Assembly: GCA_003248315.1 (NCBI GenBank)
Contig: QKWM01000002.1
Coordinates: 245,333 to 309,332, forward strand
From: Streptomyces sp. SW4
Lineage (GTDB): Bacteria; Actinomycetota; Actinomycetes; Streptomycetales; Streptomycetaceae
Direction of reading: 5' to 3'
Length of the DNA stretch: 64,000 nt
Part shown: one piece after another, positions 29,475 through 41,513 of the stretch
How positions within the stretch are numbered: position 1 is the stretch's first letter
How the letters are laid out: each line of letters starts with the position of its first letter
Made by a program: the position numbers and the translations under genes
The notes under the pieces: generated by a model
Seen by the model: the letters and a program-made list of their open reading frames with translations, nothing else
Databases searched by the model: none
Told to the model about the DNA's origin: nothing

Positions 29475-30377
29475 TCAGCCGCCGTGCGGCGGCACCGGGG
29501 CGCGGACCGCGACCAGCATCCCGTCGTTGCAGGTGGAACGGGACTCGGCCGAACTCCAGCGCCCGGTCGACCGGAACAGCCGCGGCACCGACTCGAGCTG
29601 GTAATGGCCGTGCTCGAGCAGCAGAACCCCGCCCGGAGCGAGCAGCCGGCCGGCCGTCCGCTCCATCGCCCGGATCATCGCCAAACCACCCTCACCAGCC
29701 CAAAGGGCAAGCGGGGGATCGTACTTGAGAACCTCCGGAGCACTGGTGCGCAGACCGATCGGGATGTACGGCGGATTGGTCACGACCAGGTCCGCGGTGC
29801 CGTCGAATTCCGGGAAGGCCTCGCAGGCGTCCCCTTGCACGATGCACGCACCGGTGCCGCGCGCGTTGCGTTCGGCGGCACGCGCGGCGACCTGCGACAA
29901 CTCGATCCCGTACACCCGCGCTTCGGGTACGCGACGCGCGATCGTCACCGCCATGGTGCCGGGACCGGCACACAGATCGACGACCAAAGGGGACATATTG
30001 CCCCGCAAAATCATACCGGACAGTTTGTTTATTGCCTCTTCAACGATCTCCTGCGTCTCGGGCTTGGGCACGAACACGCCGGGCGCGAGTTCGAAGCGGT
30101 GCCCCATGAACCAGGCGTGCCCGACGATCAGCTCGGCCGGTTCGCGCGCCTCCCGCCGGCCGACGTACTCCTCGAAGACCGGCGGCACCGGAGTCGCCAG
30201 CACACCGTCGAGCCCGTCCGGCCCGACCCGGCAGGCGTGCGCCGCGAGCAGCCGGGCGTCGGCGCGGGCGGCCGCCTCGTCGATGCCGGCGGCGACGAGG
30301 CGGCGCACCGCCTCCTCCAGCGCGGCTCCCACCGTCCGGGCGTCCGCCTCCGCCCGCCGCGTGCCCGTGGCGGTCAC
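29475..30377 (-). CDS. papM: HemK-like N-methyltransferase, probable 4-amino-L-phenylalanine methyltransferase (PapM)
   Basis: Intact 300-residue SAM-dependent methyltransferase. The SAM-binding motif is VVDLCAGPGTMAV and the amino-group methylation motif is TNPPYIPIG. A helical N-terminal domain (about residues 1–85) precedes the Rossmann fold, as in the HemK/PrmC glutamine methyltransferase family. A housekeeping PrmC would normally sit beside prfA. Here it overlaps papB (GTGA, 30374–30377) in a 4-aminophenylalanine operon, so methylation of the aryl amine to 4-dimethylaminophenylalanine, as in pristinamycin I, is the best reading. The N-terminus contains ELAPGVFVPKPETQEIVE, corresponding to the PrmC substrate loop. 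What would separate PapM from PrmC is activity on free aminophenylalanine, which the sequence cannot show. Confidence 0.85.
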   Translation of the reverse strand: MTATGTRRAEADARTVGAALEEAVRRLVAAGIDEAAARADARLLAAHACRVGPDGLDGVLATPVPPVFEEYVGRREAREPAELIVGHAWFMGHRFELAPGVFVPKPETQEIVEEAINKLSGMILRGNMSPLVVDLCAGPGTMAVTIARRVPEARVYGIELSQVAARAAERNARGTGACIVQGDACEAFPEFDGTADLVVTNPPYIPIGLRTSAPEVLKYDPPLALWAGEGGLAMIRAMERTAGRLLAPGGVLLLEHGHYQLESVPRLFRSTGRWSSAESRSTCNDGMLVAVRAPVPPHGG

Positions 30378-30688
30378 GACGCCCTCCGCTCCGGGCCGCC
30401 GCCGGCGATCCACTCGTCCTCCAGCCGGCAGGTCTCCGCGATCACCACGTCGTACAGGCGGCGCAGGAACTCCGGGTCGATGCCGTGCTGCCGGGCGAAC
30501 CGGGCGGCCCGGTCCTGCACGGTGGCGATGCGCTGCGGCTGCATCATCGGCACCCCGTGGACGCGCTTGTACTCTCCGATGCGCAGGCAGATCTCCAGCC
30601 GTTCGCGCACCGTCTCGAGCAGCACGGCGTCCACCGCGTCCAGTTGCTCGCGCAGGGCGGGCAGTTCGTCTCGGCTCTCCGAGGACAT
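30374..30688 (-). CDS. papB: 4-amino-4-deoxychorismate mutase (PapB)
   Basis: 104-residue AroQ-class chorismate mutase fold: three helices with ELPALREQLDAVDAVLLETV, RLEICLRIGEYKRVHG and QRIATVQDRAARFARQHG. In pristinamycin I biosynthesis this enzyme rearranges 4-amino-4-deoxychorismate to 4-amino-4-deoxyprephenate. The ATG at 30688 follows TTGGAAGGAG. The stop overlaps papM. It is divergent from papC across a 115-bp regulatory gap. Neighbouring papA, papC and papM separate it from a housekeeping chorismate mutase. Confidence 0.9.
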   Translation of the reverse strand: MSSESRDELPALREQLDAVDAVLLETVRERLEICLRIGEYKRVHGVPMMQPQRIATVQDRAARFARQHGIDPEFLRRLYDVVIAETCRLEDEWIAGGGPERRAS

Positions 30689-30803
30689 GTCGGCTCCTTC
30701 CAAGCGGCGACAGGGACTCCACGGCGACCGGCAGTCGGTCGCGACGAGAAGCAGTTGGTGACAACGACAAGCAGTTCGCAGGACGAAGGGACCGCCACCG
30801 TCA
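30689..30803. promoter_or_regulatory. Divergent papB/papC promoter region with 20-bp direct repeats
   Basis: The gap between the divergent pap genes holds three repeats starting with GCAGT at exactly 30731, 30751 and 30771. The first two 20-bp units match at about 15 positions; the third matches mainly in its first six bases. Even spacing by about two helical turns suggests a cooperative activator site, for which the local SARP is the natural candidate. Confidence 0.5.
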
Positions 30804-31833
30804 TGGCTGACGCACACGCACGGACCACTCCCCCGCCCTCGGACCGGGACCCGGCACCGGCCCCCGGCCGGGATCCGGCCCCCGTCCCGGATCCGGCCCC
30901 CGGCCCGAAGCAGGCCCGGGACCGGGAACCGGCCCGGACCCGTCGGCCCCGCCCTTCGCCCGCTGTGTCGTGGCCGGCGCCTCGGGCGGCGTGGGCGGCC
31001 TGTTCACCGGCCTGCTCCTGCGTTCGGGCGCCGAGGTGACCCGGGTCGACCTCGCCGCCTCCCGGGAGGGCGGGCCGGGGCTGCGGGACGTCGTCGACGA
31101 CATCCGGGCCCCGGGTCCCGAGACGGCCCGGGCGGTGGCGGACGCCGACCTGGTCCTGCTGGCGGTGCCGGAGCAGGTGGCGCTCGACGCGGTGGCACCG
31201 CTGGCCGGGCTGATGCGGCCCGGCGCGCTGCTCGCCGACACCCTGTCGGTCAAGAGCCGGATGGCGGACCGGCTGCGGGAGGCCGCGCCGCGCGTGCAGG
31301 CGGTGGGCGTGAACCCGATGTTCGCGCCGTCGCTGCCGCTGCCCGGCCGTCCGGTCGCCGCGGTCACGGTCACCGGCGGTCCGGCGGCGCGCGCGTTCCT
31401 GGAGCTGATCGCCGGCTGGGGCGGCCGGGTGGTGGAGCTGGAGCCCGGCGAGCACGACACGCTGACGGCCGTCCAGCAGGCCGCCACGCACGCGGCGGTG
31501 CTGTCCTTCGGGCTGGCGCTCGCCGAGCTGCGCCCCGACATGGCCGCCCTGCGCGCCTCCGCGCCGCCGCCGCACCGCACCCTGCTGATGCTGCTGGCGC
31601 GGATCGTCTCCGGCTCCCCGGAGGTCTACTGGGACGTCCAGGCGGGCAACCCGCACGCCGACGCCGCCCGCCGGGCGCTGGGCCACGGCCTGGAGCGGAT
31701 CGGCCGGGCGGTCGCCGACGGGGACGAGGCCGCCTTCGAGGCGCTCGTGAAGGAGCTGCGCACCGCCCTCGGCGATCCGCACCGGAAGGAGCTGGCGCAG
31801 TCCTGCGCGGACCTGTTCACGGCCCTGCCCTGA
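30804..31833 (+). CDS. papC: 4-amino-4-deoxyprephenate dehydrogenase (PapC)
   Basis: About 343 residues after two restored bases near 30930–30960. A Pro/Asp-rich N-terminal stretch precedes a Rossmann fold (VVAGASGGVGGLFTGLLLR) and the prephenate-dehydrogenase helical domain (VGVNPMFAPSL, EHDTLTAVQQAATHA, DVQAGNPHADAARR). The enzyme would oxidatively decarboxylate 4-amino-4-deoxyprephenate to 4-aminophenylpyruvate; a transaminase then gives 4-aminophenylalanine. The glycine loop reads GASGGVGGL rather than the common GxGxxG, as in other PapC-type proteins. I chose ATG 30804, which follows GGACGAAGGGACC. It is divergent from papB–papM and convergent with papA. Confidence 0.87.
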
Positions 31834-31981
31834 CCACCGGCGCCCGGTGCCGCCCTCCGCCGCCGGACCCGGGCCGCGCCCGTGCACGGCGCCCCGCACA
31901 CGCTCCCGCGGACCACCGCCGCCCCGGCCGCCACCGCGCGGGCCGCCCCGCCCGGACCGCCCGGCGGGCCCCCGCCCGGCG

Positions 31982-34136
<2,155 letters not shown>

Positions 34137-34151
34137 GACCGCTCCCTCGGT

Positions 34152-35366
34152 TCAGCCGCGCCGAACGGTCAGCGGCAGGTTCCGCACGCCGAACAGCCCG
34201 TCTCGGTGGTAGCGCAGGTGCGCGCCGGGCGTGATCCGCACCTCGGCGAACCGGTCCAGGAGCGCCTCCAGCGCGATCCGGCCCTCCAGACGGGCGAGCG
34301 GCGCGCCCAGGCAGTAGTGGATGCCGTGGCCGAAGGCGGTCTGCTGGTTCTTCGGTCCACGGTCGGGGCGGAAGGTCTCCGGGTCGTCGAAGACCCGCTC
34401 GTCGTGGTTGGCGGAGACGATGGAGGGGACGACCATCCGCCCGGCGGGGATGGCGACGCCGGCCACCTCGGTGTCCCGGGTGGTCACCCGGGCCATGACG
34501 GTGATCGGCGGGCGCAGCCGCATCACCTCCTCGATCACCGCGGGGATGACGGTCCGGTCGGCCCGCACCGTGTCCCACAGCCCCGGGTTCTCCTCGAGGC
34601 AGAGCACGGTGTTGCCCAGGAGCATGGAGGTGGAGACGTGGCCGGCCATCAGCAGCAGCCCGCCGAACTCCACGATCTGCCGGTCGGTCAGCTTCTCGCC
34701 CTCGACCTCCGCGGCGACGAGCCGGGAGATCAGGTCGTCGCCGGGGCGGCGCCTGCGGTCCTCGACGTGCCCGAGCAGGTACTCGTGCATCGCCTTCATC
34801 GGTTCCTTGACGAGCGTGTCGTACTCCTCGCCCGCGTCGTCGCCGAACTGCAGGTCGGTGGGGTCCTCGATCTGCATCGACAGCATCCGGTCCGACCAGG
34901 TGCGGAACAGGGTGCGGTCCTCGGCGGGCACGCCGAGCAGCTCGGCGATGACGATCACCGGCAGCGGGTAGGCGAAGTCGGAGACCAGGTCGAAGGTGTC
35001 CTGCTCGACGGCGTCGAGGAGCTGCCCGGCCACCTCGGTCACCCGCGGTTCGAGGTCGGCGACGGTGCGCGGGGTGAACGCCTGGCTGACCAGGCGGCGC
35101 AGCTTGCGGTGCAGCGGCGGGTCGATGACCGACAGGATCTCCTCGGTCAGCGCCTCGGAGTCGGGCCGCAGCCGGTGCAGCTCGGAGGAGAAGACGGCCG
35201 GGTCGGAGGACACGGCGAGCACGTCGGCGTGCCGGAAGACGTGGAACACCCCGTACTCGTCCTGGTGGACGGGGTGTTCGTCGCGCATGGTCCGCAGCCA
35301 TGAGAAGAGGGCGTGTCCACCGTCCTCGACGGTGGGCCGGGGGGCCGGCGAGAGCTGGGTCGCCAT
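34152..35366 (-). CDS. snbF: Cytochrome P450, probable pipecolate hydroxylase (SnbF/VisD type)
   Basis: Intact class I bacterial P450 of 404 residues. The I-helix reads LLLMAGHVSTSML, the ExxR motif lies in VIEEVMRLRPP, and the heme ligand loop is FGHGIHYCLGAPLAR. The ATG at 35366 follows GAAGGAGA; the longer frame starting at 35381 lacks a ribosome site. In pristinamycin and virginiamycin S clusters a P450 beside the lysine cyclodeaminase hydroxylates the pipecolic residue on the way to 4-oxopipecolate, and the neighbour here is exactly that cyclodeaminase. Electron-transfer partners are not in the window. The assignment to pipecolate rests on context. Confidence 0.8.
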   Translation of the reverse strand: MATQLSPAPRPTVEDGGHALFSWLRTMRDEHPVHQDEYGVFHVFRHADVLAVSSDPAVFSSELHRLRPDSEALTEEILSVIDPPLHRKLRRLVSQAFTPRTVADLEPRVTEVAGQLLDAVEQDTFDLVSDFAYPLPVIVIAELLGVPAEDRTLFRTWSDRMLSMQIEDPTDLQFGDDAGEEYDTLVKEPMKAMHEYLLGHVEDRRRRPGDDLISRLVAAEVEGEKLTDRQIVEFGGLLLMAGHVSTSMLLGNTVLCLEENPGLWDTVRADRTVIPAVIEEVMRLRPPITVMARVTTRDTEVAGVAIPAGRMVVPSIVSANHDERVFDDPETFRPDRGPKNQQTAFGHGIHYCLGAPLARLEGRIALEALLDRFAEVRITPGAHLRYHRDGLFGVRNLPLTVRRG

Positions 35367-35430
35367 CAAGGTCTCCTTCACGGGTATTGCCGGGCCGGTG
35401 CGGTTCCGGGTGGGGGGTCCGGGCGGCCGG

Positions 35431-36487
35431 TCACAGGGGCGCCGCGGCGGGCGCCGGCTGCAGTGCGTAGGGGTCGAGGGCGTCGGCCGGGTGGTGCTCG
35501 ATGCTCATCCGCGACCCGAGTCCGTGCTCCGCGGCCACCTCCAGGAACACCTCCATGGCGAGGGCGTCCTCCAGGGCGAAGCCGGTGGAGTCGAACACCG
35601 TCAGCCCGTCCCGGCGGTCCTCGGCCCGTCGCGGGTCGGCGACCAGCTCGGCCAGGCCCGTCACCGGGTCGGCGGCGTCGAGCCGCTGGCACTCGCCCTC
35701 CCGGCGGGCCTGCTCGGGGTGGTCGGCGACGGTGAAGGACCGGCGCAGCCAGGTCAGCGGCAGCTCCGTCTTGCCCACCAGGTCCGCCCCGACGGCGTTG
35801 ATGTGCAGGTGCTCGCGGTGGGCGGCGTCGGGCAGCACGGGGCCCGCGCCCACGGCGACGGACGTGGCGGTGGAGACGATGTCGGCCTCGGCGGCGATCC
35901 GGGCGGGGTCGGCGGCCTCGACGGGGACGCCGGTGAACGCGGCACGGCGCGCGAAGCTCGCCAGGTGGGCCGGGTCGGTGTCCCACACCAGGGCCCGCTC
36001 CAGGGGAAGACCAGCGACAGGGCGTGCAGCTGGGTGACGGCCTGGGCGCCGGCGCCGACGAGGCCGACGGTGCGGCTGTCGGGCCGGGCCAGCAGCCGGC
36101 TGGCGACGGCGGAGGCGGCGCCGGTGCGCACGGCGGTGAGCAGGACGCCGTCCATCAGCGCGGTGAGGGCGCCGGTGGTGTCGTCGTAGCGGGCGACGGT
36201 GCCGATGATCGTCGGCAGGGAGAACCGTTCGGGGTTGCCGGGGCTGTAGGCGACGGTCTTGATGGTGATGCTGTCGCCCGGGTCGCGGTGCGGCATCCAC
36301 TCCAGGATGCCGGGCACCGGCTCGCTGCGTTCGAAGCCGCCGCGCAGCGGGACAGTTCGCGCCGCCCGTGCCCGATGTCCGCCAGGCCCTCGGTGAGCCG
36401 CTCGACGACCCGCTCCATGAGCGCGTCCCGCCCGACGAGCTCCATCACCGCCGCGACGTCTCGGCGGTCCAGGATCCAGGTCTCCAT
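35431..36487 (-). CDS. pipA: Lysine cyclodeaminase (ornithine cyclodeaminase family)
   Basis: About 352 residues after two restored bases near 36350 and 36007. Family features: ITIKTVAYSPGN, TGALTALMDGVLLTAVRTGAAS, the NAD-binding VGLVGAGAQAVTQLHAL, ADIVSTATS, HINAVGAD, VFDSTGFALEDALAMEVF. These enzymes convert L-lysine or L-ornithine to cyclic imino acids with loss of ammonia. In streptogramin clusters (PipA/VisC) the product is L-pipecolate. The ATG at 36487 follows GAGGGAGTGCCCG. It is divergent from the 3-hydroxypicolinate ligase gene and leads an operon with the P450 and papA. Ornithine (to proline) cannot be excluded by sequence alone. Confidence 0.88.
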
Positions 36488-36677
36488 CGGGCACTCCCTC
36501 GCACGAGCCGCTTGTCGTCGGGCCCGGCCGGGGCCCTGACGGCATCCTGTCCGGCCGGGCTGACGCAGGGCTGATCGACGCCTGACGGCCGGGCGGCCCG
36601 CGGCGGTGCCACATCAGCGGCGTGTCAACGGCCCTGGGAACACTGGGCCGCGACGCGAGCAGAGGGAAGGAACAACG
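36488..36677. promoter_or_regulatory. Divergent pipA/snbA promoter region with 11-bp repeats
   Basis: A 190-bp gap between pipA and snbA. It holds CTGAC at 36560, CTGAT at 36571 and CTGAC at 36582, spaced exactly 11 bp, plus one more CTGAC at 36536. Heptamer repeats at 11-bp spacing just upstream of a promoter are the known layout of SARP binding sites. The likely regulated start is snbA on the plus strand. Confidence 0.55.
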
Positions 36678-38329
36678 ATGCTGGACGGATGCGTTCCCTG
36701 GCCCGACGAGGTGTCCGCGCGGTATCGCGAGGCCGGGTACTGGCGCGGTGAGACGCTCGGCCGACTGCTGCGGCGGTGGGCGGAGGCGTACGGCGACCGC
36801 ACGGCCCTGGTCGACGCCGGCGGCACGCGCCGCATCGGCTACCGCGAGCTGGACGAGTGGTGCGACCGGCTCGCCGCCGGGTTCGCCGCCCGCGGCCTCG
36901 GGCCCGGCGACCGGGTCCTGGTGCAGTTGCCCAACACCCCCGACTTCGTCGCGGTCTGCTTCGCGCTGTTCCGTCTCGGCGCGCTGCCCGTGTTCTGTCT
37001 GCCGGCCTACCGCCACAACGAGCTGCGGCACCTGGTGGAGCTGTCCGGCGCCGTCGCCTGCGTCGTCCCCGACACGTACAACGGCTTCGACCACCGCGAC
37101 CTGGTCCGGGACGTGCGCGAGCAGCTCCCGCAGATCGCCCGGGTGTTCGTGGCGGGCGAGCCCGCGCACGGTTTCACGGCCCTCGCCGACGTGCCCGCCG
37201 ACCCGGTCGCGCTGCCCGAACCGGACGCCTCAGACGTGGCGTTCTTCCTGCTGTCGGGCGGCACCACGGCGCTGCCGAAGCTGATCCCGCGCACCCACGA
37301 CGACTACGCGTACCAGACCCGGATCACCGCCGAGATCTGCGGCGTGGACGAGGACACCGTGTATCTGGCGGTGCTGCCGGTGGAGTTCAACTTCCCGTGG
37401 GGCTGCCCCGGTGTCATCGGCACGCTCGCCGCGGGCGGCCGGGTGGTGTTCGCCGAGACCCCGCAGCCGCTGCACTGCTTCCCGCTGATCGAGCGGGAGC
37501 GGGTGACGTTCAGCTCGGTGATCCCGACCATCGTGCACCTGTGGCTGGCGGCGGCCGAGGAGGGCCACGGCCACGACCTGAGCAGCCTGGACGTCCTCCA
37601 GGTGGGCAGCGCCAAGCTCCACCTGGAGGTCGCCGAACGCATCGGGCCCACGCTGGGCGTGCGCCTGCAGCAGGTCTTCGGGATGGCCGAGGGCCTGCTC
37701 ACCTTCACCCGCTACGACGACGACCCCGAGACGGTGCTGACCACGCAGGGCCGGCCGGTCTCCCCCGCCGACGAGATCCGCGTGGTCGGCCCCGACGACC
37801 GGGAGGTGGCCCCCGGCGAGACGGGCGAGCTGCTCACCCGCGGCCCGTACACGCTGCGCGGCTACTTCCGGGCGCCGGAGCACAACGCGCGCGCCTTCAC
37901 CGCCGACGGCTTCTACCGCAGCGGCGACCTGGTGCGCCGCACCCCCACCGGGGAGATCGTGGTCGAGGGACGGGTCAAGGACGTCGTCGTCCGCGGCGGC
38001 GACAAGGTGTCCGCCACCGAGGTCGAGGGCATCTGACCGCGCATCCGGACGTGCAGCAGGCGGCCGTCGTGCCGATGCCCGACCCGGTCCTCGGCGAGAA
38101 GATCTGCGCCTACGTCATCGCCGCGCCGGGCCGTCCCGCGCCGAGGCTCCCGGTGCTCCGCGCCCATCTGCGCGCACGGGGCCTGGCCGCCTACAAGCTT
38201 CCCGACCGCGTCGAGGTGGTCGCCTCGTTCCCGCTGACGGGGCTGAACAAGGTCGACAAGAAGGCGCTGGCGGCCCGGATCGCCGAGCGGCTCGCCGGTG
38301 CGGCGGCCCAGGACCGGGGAGCCGCATGA
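36678..38329 (+). CDS. snbA: 3-hydroxypicolinic acid:AMP ligase
   Basis: About 550 residues after one restored base near 38034, which rejoins the C-terminal subdomain. It is a free-standing aryl-acid adenylating enzyme: P-loop-like motif [20 protein letters not shown], then [12 protein letters not shown] and [13 protein letters not shown], and the catalytic lysine in [10 protein letters not shown]. It closely follows the 2,3-dihydroxybenzoate/salicylate ligase pattern ([20 protein letters not shown]). Streptogramin B peptides start with 3-hydroxypicolinate activated by SnbA/VisB-type ligases; no siderophore genes are nearby. The ATG at 36678 follows GAGGGAAGGAACAACG. The stop overlaps the aminotransferase start (ATGA). 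Confidence 0.88.
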
Positions 38330-39580
38330 GCACCCTGACCGCGAAGAACGGCCAGTACGCCGTGCCGTTCGCCCGGCGCGGCTCCGTCGTCGGCGCGGCG
38401 GACCTGGCCGCCCTCACCGAACTCGTCGGCTCCGAGGGGCCGCTGACGTCGGGGTGTGGCGGGACCGGTTCGAGGAGCGGTTCCGCCGCTGGTGCGGGGC
38501 GCGGCACGCGCTCAGCGTCACCAGCGGCACGGTCGCCCTGGAGCTGGCGATCCGGCTGCTCGACCTGGCGCCCGGCGACGAGGTGATCGCCACCCCGCAG
38601 ACGTTCCAGGCGACGGTGCAGCCGCTGCTCGACCACGACGTGCGGGTCCGCTTCTGCGACATCGACCCCGACACGCTGAACCTCGACCCGGACGCACTGG
38701 CCGCCCTGGTCACCGACCGCACCCGGGCGGTGCTGCTGGTCCACTACGGCGGCAACCCCGCCGACATGGACCGCATCATGGCCATCACCCGGCCGCGCGG
38801 CATCACCGTCGTCGAGGACAGCGCCCACGCCATCGGCGCCCTGTACCGGGGACGGCGCCCGGGTGCGCTGGCCGACATCGGCTGCTTCAGCTTCCACTCC
38901 ACCAAGAACCTCACCACGCTCGGCGAGGGCGGGATGATCACCCTGTCCCGGGACGACTGGGCCGAGCGCGTGGGCCGGATCCGCGACAACGAGGTCGACG
39001 GCGTCTACGTGCCGCGCACCGGCGGGGCGGACCGGCCGGCGCTGCTGCCGTGGATGAAGTTCGCCGACGGCGTCTACCGGCACACCGCCGTCGGTATCCG
39101 CGGCGCCGGCACCAACGCCACCATGTCGGAGGCCGCGGCGGCCGTGGGCCTGGTGCAGATGGACTCCCTGGACCGGTTCGTCGAGCGCCGCACCCGGATC
39201 GCGGCGCGTCTGGACGAGGCGGTGTCCGCCTTCCCCGGGGTGCGCCTGCACCGCGCGGCCCCCGACAGCCGGCACGCCTACCACCTGTACACGTTCTTCC
39301 TCACCGGCGGCCGGGAGCTGCGCGAGCGGTTCGTCCGCACCCTGGACCGGCTGGGCGTGGAGGTCCAGCTGCGCTACTTCCCGCTGCACCTCTCCCCGAG
39401 TGGCGCCTGCGCGGCCACCGCCGCGGGGAGTGCCCGCGCGCGGAGCACATCTGGTTCGAGGAGCACATGAACCTGCCCTGCCACCCGGGGCTGACCGACG
39501 CCCAGGTCGACCACATGGTCACCGCCGTGCGCCGGGCCCTGCGGGAGGCCTACGACGAACTGGCCACCGTGCCCGCGTGA
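38326..39580 (+). CDS. hpaA: DegT-fold aminotransferase, probable L-lysine 2-aminotransferase for 3-hydroxypicolinate
   Basis: About 418 residues after two restored bases near 38455 and 39405. PLP-dependent DegT/DnrJ family features: [24 protein letters not shown] and the PLP lysine in [17 protein letters not shown], plus the C-terminal [16 protein letters not shown]. In pristinamycin and virginiamycin S clusters the corresponding enzyme (HpaA/VisA, like NikC of nikkomycin) removes the alpha-amino group of lysine to start 3-hydroxypicolinate synthesis. Start and stop overlaps place it in one operon after snbA and 28 bp before the tautomerase gene. Without the cluster it could be taken for a sugar aminotransferase; the absence of any deoxysugar gene argues against that. 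Confidence 0.82.
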
Positions 39581-39608
39581 CCACCGTTCCTTACCGAAAG
39601 GCAGCCGT

Positions 39609-39794
39609 ATGCCGTTCATCGACGTGAAGATCTACGACCGCCGTCTCACCGAGGACACCGAACGCGCCCTGATCGAGGGCCTGACCCGGGCCGTGGTGGA
39701 CGTCCTCGGCGAGGACGCCCGCGAGCAGACCTGGGTCGCCCTGACGGGCGTCGCCCCGCAGCGCTGGGGCATCGGCGGGGTACCGGGCAGGTAG
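39609..39794 (+). CDS. Small 4-oxalocrotonate-tautomerase family protein
   Basis: 61 residues. It starts MPFIDVKIYDRRL, so Pro2 becomes the catalytic N-terminal proline once Met is removed. The C-terminus PQRWGIGGVPGR matches the family pattern around the active-site loop. Members isomerise enol and keto forms of small 2-oxo acids. It is the last gene of the snbA–hpaA operon, 28 bp after hpaA, and ends before a strong hairpin. I infer a role in the still poorly defined steps between the lysine-derived 2-oxo acid or cyclic imine and 3-hydroxypicolinate. That is a hypothesis from context only. Confidence 0.82.
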   Translation: MPFIDVKIYDRRLTEDTERALIEGLTRAVVDVLGEDAREQTWVALTGVAPQRWGIGGVPGR

Positions 39795-39816
39795 CGCCGC
39801 CGCGCCAGGGCCGTAC

Positions 39817-39851
39817 GGGCGGTGGCCGTCACCGGGTGACGGCCACCGCCC
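39817..39851. terminator. Bidirectional terminator between convergent operons
   Basis: Perfect 15-bp stem (GGGCGGTGGCCGTCA with TGACGGCCACCGCCC) around a CCGGG loop. It sits exactly in the 85-bp gap between the convergent tautomerase and MFS genes and would serve both. Confidence 0.8.
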
Positions 39852-39879
39852 GCCGCATGCGCGGACGGACGCGGTCCGC

Positions 39880-41434
39880 CTAGGCGGACCGTCCCGCGCC
39901 GGCCTCGGCGTCGGCCGCGGCCGCGTCGGCCTTGTCCTGCGCCTCCGCCCGGTCGGCGCGGGCCAGCAGCATGGCCGCCAGCAGTCCGCCGGTGAACACG
40001 GCGGCGGCGCCGATGAGCTGGCTGGTGCTCACCGCGTCCGCGAACGCGTCGTGCACCTCGGTCACCAGCCGCGGCGTGTCCGCGTCCCGCAGGGCCTCGG
40101 CGAGGGAACCGGACCCGCCGATCGCCTCGGGCAGCAGCTGGGCGAAGCGGGCGCCGAGCACGGCTCCCAGGATCGCCACGCCGAGGCCGCCGCCGAACTC
40201 GGTCAGCGTGCCCTGGACGCCGGCGCCGACGCCCGCCTTCGCCGGCGGGATGGACGACATGATCGCGGTCGCCATGGCGGGCATGGCGAGCGCGATGCCG
40301 CAGCCCATCAGCAGCAGCCCGGCGAACATGCCGCCGTAGCCGGCCCCGTCGCCGGAACCGAGCAGGGCCACCGCGGTCAGACCGGCCGCGAGCAGCGTCA
40401 TGCCGACCGCGATGCTGCGCGCCACGCCCAGCTTGACGAGGAGTTTGGCGCCGATGCCGGCGAGGTTCAGGCAGACGATGGTCAGGGCGAGCGGCGCCGT
40501 GCGCAGACCGGCCTGCAGGGCGTCGTAGCCGAGGACGAGCTGGAGGTGCTGGGTCAGCAGGAACAGCGAACCGGCCATGCCGAAGGCGACGAGCAGTCCG
40601 CCCGCGATGGCGCCGTTGAAGCGCCGGTTGCGGAAGAAGGACATGTCGAGCATCGGGTAGGGGACGCGCAGTTCCCAGCGGACGAAGGCGAACAGCGCGA
40701 GCAGGCCGACCACCGCGGGCAGCAGCACGTCGATCGAGGTCCAGCCGTGCTCGGGCCCGGAGATGATCGCGTACACGACGCCGACCATGCCCAGCGTGGA
40801 CAGCACCGCGCCGACGAGGTCGGGCCGGTCGCCCTCGGGGTTCTTCGTCTCCGGGATCAGGGCGGACACGGCGGCGAGGCCGATCAGCGCGACGGGGATG
40901 TTGATCAGGAAGATCGAGCCCCACCAGAAGTGGTCGAGCAGGAAGCCGCCGATCAGCGGGCCGGCGGCGAAGCCGAGTGAACTGACCGCTCCCCACAGGC
41001 CGATGGCCTTCGGCCGCTCCTCGTCGTCGAAGATCTGCATGATGACGGCGAGGGTGGTGGTCGCCAGCAGCGCGCCGCCGATGCCCATGCCGGCGCGGGC
41101 GGCGATGAGCTGCCCGGAGCTCTGGGCGAAGGCGGCGGCGGTGGAGCCGAGCCCGAACAGGACCAGGCCCGTCATCAGCATCAGCTTGCGGCCGTAGCGG
41201 TCGGCGACGCTGCCCGCGGTGAGCAGCAGGCCGGACTGGACCAGGGCGTAGGCGTTGATCATCCACTGGACGTCTGCGGTGGTGGCGCCCAGGTCCTTGG
41301 TGAGAACGGGGATGGCGACGTTGAGGACGGTGTTGTCGAGCAGGACGACCAGCTGCGCGAGGCAGATCACCCGAGGATGACCCAGCGCCGCGGATCTCGC
41401 TCGGTGGGGGCACTGACGGCTGGGTGCGTTGCAA
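39880..41434 (-). CDS. Fourteen-helix MFS drug exporter, probable streptogramin efflux/resistance
   Basis: About 518 residues after two restored bases in the N-terminal 50 codons. DHA2 (EmrB/QacA) family: LDNTVLNVAIPVL in helix 1, DRYGRKLMLMTG after helix 2, and the antiporter motif region GPLIGGFLLDHFWW; about 14 hydrophobic segments run to AAVFTGGLLAAMLLA. The TTG at 41434 follows CCAGGAGACATCTC; no ATG or GTG has a better site. It lies 79 bp after the TetR-type regulator gene, the same order as barB–varS in the virginiamycin cluster (as I recall), which supports self-resistance by export of one streptogramin component. Substrate is not predictable from sequence. Confidence 0.87.
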
Positions 41435-41513
41435 GAGATGTCTCCTGGGGGGTAGGGGGCCCGCTGGTCTCCGGAAGAGCACGCCACCGGCCGGGCCCCG
41501 GGCTGGTTGGGTG

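Noticed and set aside
29475..30377. Housekeeping peptide-release-factor methyltransferase (PrmC)
   Set aside because: There is no prfA nearby and it overlaps papB in a dedicated aminophenylalanine operon. PapM is the better call, although the fold is the same.
38326..39580. Deoxysugar aminotransferase
   Set aside because: The DegT fold alone would allow it, but there are no sugar genes, and it sits inside the 3-hydroxypicolinate operon.
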